Origin: DAOTWP01 sp034435675
GTDB lineage: Bacteria; Chloroflexota; Anaerolineae; Aggregatilineales; Phototrophicaceae
NCBI GenBank assembly: GCA_034435675.1
Contig: DAOTWP010000132.1
Location: forward strand, 12,320-76,319
Direction of reading: 5' to 3'
DNA: 64,000 nt
Of this stretch, positions 60,285 to 64,000 are shown piece after piece. The position numbers and the translations under genes were made by a program. The stretch's first letter is position 1; each line of letters starts with the position of its first letter. The notes below the pieces were generated by a model that ran no database searches, was not told the origin of the DNA, and saw only the letters and a program-made list of their open reading frames with translations.

Positions 60285-61370
60285 TTATTCTCCCGGTTTC
60301 TGCCAGGTAGGCACATCCAGCGGGGTCAGCCCGCGCGCAATCTGGTCACGATGCTGTTCCAACCAGGGGGGCAGCATCAGGCGCACGCCCAGATTTGCCG
60401 GTTCTTCATCCACCGCAAAACCCGGACCCACTGTCGCCAGTTCGACGATATGCCCGTCAGGATCATTTGTGTATATACTCTTAAAGTATACCCGATCCAT
60501 GATCGGAGATACACGGAATCCCGCTTTATTCAGGCGGGCGCGCCACTCCGCCTGCTCGTCCGTGTCTGCCACCGCCAGCGCGAAATGATGCGTTTGCCCG
60601 CGCCCCATCTGCGCATAACGGGTTTTGGCAGGATCACGCTCAAAGTACGTGATCAGCGTGCCGGGTTTGCCCTCATCAACGCCCCAGTACCAGTGCGCGC
60701 TGCCGGGGTCATCGAAGTTGTCGGTCATCTTCACGCGGCGCATCCCCAGCACCCCACTGAAAAAGGCGTGTGTGCGTTCGATATTGGAGCCAATCGCGGT
60801 AATGTGGTGCATGCCTTCTGCCAGCGCCATCTCCGGCGTTATTGCGGGCACTGGCTCCTGCCAGGTTTCCGCCGTGATACGCGCGTTGTCGCGGTTGGCG
60901 GCAGTCATTGTGGCAGGTGGCTCGCGGAATGCCATGCCCAGCGCGTCTGGTGTTTCATCAATCGTCCAGCCGGGACCCTCGGTGGCGATTTCCAGAATCA
61001 CGCCATCCGGATCCTCAAAGTAAATAGACTTGAAGTAGTGGCGATCAAATGGACCGCGCACTGTAATGCCCAGGTCAGTCAGGCGGCGTTTCCACTTCAA
61101 CAACCCGTCATAGTCCCGCACGCGAAAGGCGAAGTGATGCGTACCACCGACCCCACGCAGTCCCTTCGGCGCGCCGCGCCATTCAAAGAAGGTGATCGCC
61201 GCGCCCGGTCTGCCCAATTCATCACCGAAGTAGAGATGATAGCTGCCAGGATCGTCGAAGTTGACCGTCTGTTTGATTAGACGCTGCCCCAGCACCTGCA
61301 CATAAAAATTCACCGTGCGCTGCGCATCGCCAGAAACCAGCGTAATGTGATGCAAACCGAGGACTTTCAT
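60285..61370 (-). CDS. Ring-cleaving dioxygenase of the VOC fold (MhqO-like)
   Basis: 361 residues built from tandem vicinal-oxygen-chelate (glyoxalase/dioxygenase) modules. Each begins with an H-I-T segment (GLHHITLVSGD and GMHHITAIGSN), and each contains a THHFA-type segment that provides metal-ligand His and an E near the module end (ILEIATEG and IVELATVG). MhqO-type enzymes protect against quinones and catechols. AGGAGG is 5 nt before the ATG. Repeats upstream (61443-61484) suggest a repressor-controlled promoter. Confidence 0.85.
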   Translation of the reverse strand: MKVLGLHHITLVSGDAQRTVNFYVQVLGQRLIKQTVNFDDPGSYHLYFGDELGRPGAAITFFEWRGAPKGLRGVGGTHHFAFRVRDYDGLLKWKRRLTDLGITVRGPFDRHYFKSIYFEDPDGVILEIATEGPGWTIDETPDALGMAFREPPATMTAANRDNARITAETWQEPVPAITPEMALAEGMHHITAIGSNIERTHAFFSGVLGMRRVKMTDNFDDPGSAHWYWGVDEGKPGTLITYFERDPAKTRYAQMGRGQTHHFALAVADTDEQAEWRARLNKAGFRVSPIMDRVYFKSIYTNDPDGHIVELATVGPGFAVDEEPANLGVRLMLPPWLEQHRDQIARGLTPLDVPTWQKPGE

Positions 61371-61442
61371 TGTGACCTCCTACAGTGTTGAACCGACTAC
61401 GCCGATTGGACGCACGCAGGAGGTCAGCCATTACCTCATAAA

Positions 61443-61484
61443 CGGACTGTAGTCCGCTTATTCTAACAATCCGCTTATGTCCGC
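61443..61484. promoter_or_regulatory. Operator-like repeats upstream of the MhqO-like gene
   Basis: CGGACT (61443-61448) and AGTCCG (61451-61456) form an inverted repeat. The 9-mer TCCGCTTAT occurs at 61453-61461 and again at 61470-61478, and TCCGC once more at 61480-61484. These lie 72-114 nt upstream of the start and look like a binding array for a MarR- or HxlR-type regulator; no such gene is adjacent. Confidence 0.5.
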
Positions 61485-61543
61485 GACTGCATCCTGCTCT
61501 ATCTGCTAAAGGTCTTATCGTCACCACGCTGCATGCCCGGACC

Positions 61544-62146
61544 CTATTCCAGATGTGCCTTCAAGCCCCATGCCTCACAGATATAGCGCTCGGAGTCATA
61601 CGGTTCCAGAACCACAAATGCTGTCGTAGGTAAGGCATCCAGACGCTGCATTGCTGAAGCGTTGACACACAAATAGGGCACAACACAGCGCGCGATTCCA
61701 GTGTGCGATACCACCAGCGTATTGCCTGCGCCACGGGCGGAAGCCAGTGCCCGTTCAAAGCGCCCGAACGCCTCCCCACCGGACTCACCTTCGGGGAAAT
61801 AGGCGTCAGTATCCAACAGCAGAAAGCGCCGGTAGACCGCCTGCCAGACTTCCCACGCTGCGAAGTCGTCCTTGCCTTCCAGACTGCCGCAATCCAGTTC
61901 ACCCAGATCAGGGTCAAGCACATACGGCAGCCCCAGCGCCTCGCCGATAATTCGGGCGGTTTCGACAGCGCGCTCAAACGGGCTGGTGCGGATCGCGCTG
62001 ATCGCCTTATCGTTCAGCCAGCGCGCCGCCAGCAGTGCCTGTTCGCGCCCGTGTTCAGTCAGTGCGCCTGCGCGCGTGCGGCAGGTCAACCGCTTGCCCA
62101 GATTGACCACGCTTTCCGCATGACGCATGATGTAGATGCGCGGCAT
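61544..62146 (-). CDS. Histidine phosphatase family protein (phosphoglycerate mutase-like)
   Basis: 200 residues from ATG 62146 (AGGG 9 nt upstream). The RHAES (RHG-like) active-site motif lies near the N-terminus after IYIM, TSPFERAVETARII is the second Arg region, and VVSHTGIARC holds the second catalytic His. Substrate is unknown. It begins 11 nt after the M20 hydrolase gene on the same strand. Confidence 0.85.
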   Translation of the reverse strand: MPRIYIMRHAESVVNLGKRLTCRTRAGALTEHGREQALLAARWLNDKAISAIRTSPFERAVETARIIGEALGLPYVLDPDLGELDCGSLEGKDDFAAWEVWQAVYRRFLLLDTDAYFPEGESGGEAFGRFERALASARGAGNTLVVSHTGIARCVVPYLCVNASAMQRLDALPTTAFVVLEPYDSERYICEAWGLKAHLE

Positions 62147-62157
62147 GGGCAAATACC

Positions 62158-63357
62158 CTATTTAGGCAGCAGCGCCGGGAGCAAAGCGTACCATTCAGTT
62201 GCCCGCACCACATCATCCAGCGGCACCTGATCCAGCACCGTATGGGCATGGACTTCATCGCCAGGACCAAAGCCAATGCTGGGAATACCCGCTTTGCCAT
62301 TCCAGTAAATGCCGTTGGTCGAGAAGTTCCACTTATACGATGGCGGCATTGCGCCCCACAGCAGTTCGCCCACGCGCTGACCCGCCACCACAAAGGGATC
62401 ATCCTCGTCAAGCGCCCACGCCGGGTAGAATTTCTCCAGCGGATAGACGAAGCCGGTATAGCTGGGTTCTTCGTAAGTCATAATTGACACGCTGACATCG
62501 TCACGCGCGCCGATGATCTCGCGCAGCCGGTCCAGTTCTTCCAGCGGGTCTTCGCCAAAGGTCAGGCGGCGGTCAACGTAGATACGCGCTTCATTGGGCA
62601 CCGCATTGAGGCTGGGCGTTTGCACCTTCATGTCGGTTACAGTAACGCGCCCCGGACCCAGAAAAGCGTCGTCCATGAACTCCGGTTCGAGCTTGCTAAT
62701 GGCGTCAATAATCGGCAGCAGCTTGTAAATGGCATTATCCCCGAGGTAATTGCTGGCGGCGTGTGCGCTTCTGCCTTTGGCGATAATCTCAAATTCCACG
62801 CGCCCTTTTTGCCCGCGATACACTTGCATGCGCGTTGGTTCGCCAATGACCACGAAATCCGGGCGCACACCTTCAACCTCGACGAGCACATTTGGCGCGC
62901 TGCCGTCGTTCCACTCTTCCATGTTGCCAAAGTAATACGCGGTAACGCCGTTCAGCAGCCCCAGTTCCTTCGCCAGTGCCAGCCCATAGAGCATACCGGG
63001 CGTGCTGCCTTTTTCGTCACACGCACCGCGCGCGAAGAAGATGCCGTCTTCAATTTTGCCCTGGAACGGATCCCAGTCCCATTCCGCCGGGTCACCAATG
63101 CCCACTGTGTCAATGTGACTGTCGTAGAGCAGCTTCAGCGGACCGTCGCCGATGCGCCCAACCACATTACCCATACGGTCCCACCAGACCTCATCAAAGC
63201 CGAGCTTGCGCATTTCGGCTTCGACCCGCTCACCGCACTCACGAATGTGGCTCTCCATACTGGGAATCGCGCAGATTTCGCGCAAAAAATGGATGATGTC
63301 CTCACGCTGTTCGGCGACACGCGCTTTCAGTTTTTCGATAACGACTTGATCAACCAT
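62158..63357 (-). CDS. YgeY-like M20 family hydrolase
   Basis: 399 residues from ATG 63357, with AGGTG upstream. It is a zinc-dependent peptidase/deacylase. Metal ligands: His in DSHIDTVG, Asp in GACDEKGS, Glu in NMEEW, Glu in GEPTRMQ, and His in GDEVHAHT. A dimerisation lid (GRSAHAASNYLGDNA) is present. The YgeY family is a marker of selenium-dependent molybdenum hydroxylase loci, with unknown substrate, possibly an allantoate- or hydantoin-like compound. The window's arcC and carbamoyltransferase are close by. Confidence 0.82.
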   Translation of the reverse strand: MVDQVVIEKLKARVAEQREDIIHFLREICAIPSMESHIRECGERVEAEMRKLGFDEVWWDRMGNVVGRIGDGPLKLLYDSHIDTVGIGDPAEWDWDPFQGKIEDGIFFARGACDEKGSTPGMLYGLALAKELGLLNGVTAYYFGNMEEWNDGSAPNVLVEVEGVRPDFVVIGEPTRMQVYRGQKGRVEFEIIAKGRSAHAASNYLGDNAIYKLLPIIDAISKLEPEFMDDAFLGPGRVTVTDMKVQTPSLNAVPNEARIYVDRRLTFGEDPLEELDRLREIIGARDDVSVSIMTYEEPSYTGFVYPLEKFYPAWALDEDDPFVVAGQRVGELLWGAMPPSYKWNFSTNGIYWNGKAGIPSIGFGPGDEVHAHTVLDQVPLDDVVRATEWYALLPALLPK

Positions 63358-63396
63358 GTCAGTCACCTGTTCACGACAAAAAGCGAATCAACTGTT

Positions 63397-64000
63397 TCAG
63401 GATTGTAGCGTGTTTTGTGGCTGCGCATACAGAGTCCATACAGGCGCCCTGGCATAAACCGGGGTCAACTGGCGCAGGAAAGCGGCATCGTGCGCTGTCA
63501 GGATGTCTCCGGCATCTGCCGCTGCAATCCATGCCGCCTCACCGGCAGGCGGCGGTGCAAACCGGGATGCAGCAGCAGGCAGCGACGCAGCAAAGACAAA
63601 CTCCACCTGATCCCGCGTGGTATCCTGCCACAAGCCGACCCAATGCAGGCTGAGATTCTGCATACCATAAGCTTCGGCAAGTGCTGCGAGCTGCTCCCAG
63701 GGTGCCTGCTGCCCATCGCAGACAACCCGCAGCAGCCTGCGCGGCTGCGTACCGCTGCCCACCGTCAGCACATGACTGGCATCGGCGTCCCGTACAATCC
63801 CCACTGCGCTGACCTGAAAATGTGGGAAACGCGGTTCTGGCTTACCAGTCAGCAGATTTTTGATCCAGCGCCAGCGCAGTTTGCGCCGGATAATCGCAAC
63901 CTCCGCCGGATGCTGTGTGACGACGCGCGGCAGTGGGCGCTGCGCGGCGAATGCGTCTTCGACCGGGAAATGCCAGGGCATCTCCGGCAGTTGTTCCTCG
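63397..64000 (-). CDS. Partial NUDIX-like protein at the window edge
   Basis: At least 194 residues; the frame stays open to the end. An ATG at 63981 has GGAG abutting it, so the start is probably further upstream, outside the window. The middle segment (FPHFQVSAVGIVRDADASHVLTV) recalls the first strand of a NUDIX domain, but the typical Nudix box with its REUXEE pattern is not seen. It may be a degenerate member or a different fold. It is 30-40 nt upstream of the YgeY-like gene, so co-transcription is likely. Confidence 0.5.
   Translation of the reverse strand, partial: EEQLPEMPWHFPVEDAFAAQRPLPRVVTQHPAEVAIIRRKLRWRWIKNLLTGKPEPRFPHFQVSAVGIVRDADASHVLTVGSGTQPRRLLRVVCDGQQAPWEQLAALAEAYGMQNLSLHWVGLWQDTTRDQVEFVFAASLPAAASRFAPPPAGEAAWIAAADAGDILTAHDAAFLRQLTPVYARAPVWTLYAQPQNTLQS

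Noticed and set aside
1..64000. CRISPR arrays, insertion sequences, prophage or integron features
   Set aside because: No regularly spaced repeats, transposase or integrase motifs, or attachment-like duplications were seen by eye.

Overview
The window reads as chromosomal DNA of a high-GC bacterium, most likely a Chloroflexota member of the Anaerolineae type. This is inferred from gene content: an obgE-nadD pair, tig-clpP-clpX, a stand-alone rex, an F1-only atpAGDC operon, several lineage-restricted hypotheticals, and a coenzyme F420 pathway with CofE and the nitroreductase on separate genes. No rRNA, CRISPR array, phage or transposon was seen. Coding density is high, and almost everything from 63981 down to 35209 lies on the minus strand.

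Layout. 1-6600 (minus): a partial secreted protein, nadD, obgE, an SDR, a membrane-anchored unknown, a response regulator with a novel N-terminal region and an AAA+ ATPase. 6958-8869 (plus): a metallo-beta-lactamase-fold hydrolase and a secreted alpha/beta hydrolase. 9025-13418 (minus): clpX, clpP, tig, tRNA-Leu(UAG) and a GbsR-type regulator. Then rex (plus) and mreB (minus). 15747-20596 (minus): atpA-atpG-atpD-atpC, in which the gamma subunit carries an extra C-terminal helix-hairpin-helix-like domain. 20753-24851 (minus): proC, a MenC/N-succinylamino-acid-racemase-like enolase beside a GNAT protein, and an SDR. 25097-28072 (plus): fabF, fabH and a receiver-only response regulator. 28129-32414 (minus): purine nucleoside phosphorylase, a membrane protein, a DUF2520 oxidoreductase, panB and panC. 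32682-35186 (plus): a small unknown and a K+ channel with tandem RCK domains.

35209-63981 is the most notable part. It interleaves two sets of genes. The first is the marker set of selenium-dependent molybdenum hydroxylase / purine-catabolism loci: a YqeC-MocA fusion, a xanthine-dehydrogenase-type Mo subunit, a fused FAD/2Fe-2S subunit, XdhC, SsnA, carbamate kinase, a YgeW-like knotted carbamoyltransferase and a YgeY-like M20 hydrolase. The second is a near-complete F420 late-biosynthesis and use set: CofC, CofD, an FbiB-like nitroreductase, CofE, an NpdG-type F420:NADP reductase and an LLM oxidoreductase. Between them lie two glycosyltransferases, threonine synthase, a second PLP enzyme, a TMEM175 K+ channel, a metallophosphoesterase, an MhqO/MhqD-like quinone-detoxification pair and several small unknowns that are tightly spaced and may belong to the same pathways.

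A plausible reading, by inference, is that the hydroxylase oxidises a purine or related heterocycle, SsnA, YgeY and YgeW act on ring-opened products, and carbamate kinase recovers ATP from carbamoyl phosphate. F420-dependent enzymes provide low-potential hydride chemistry nearby. The selenium dependence cannot be shown here because selD and ygfK are not in the window.
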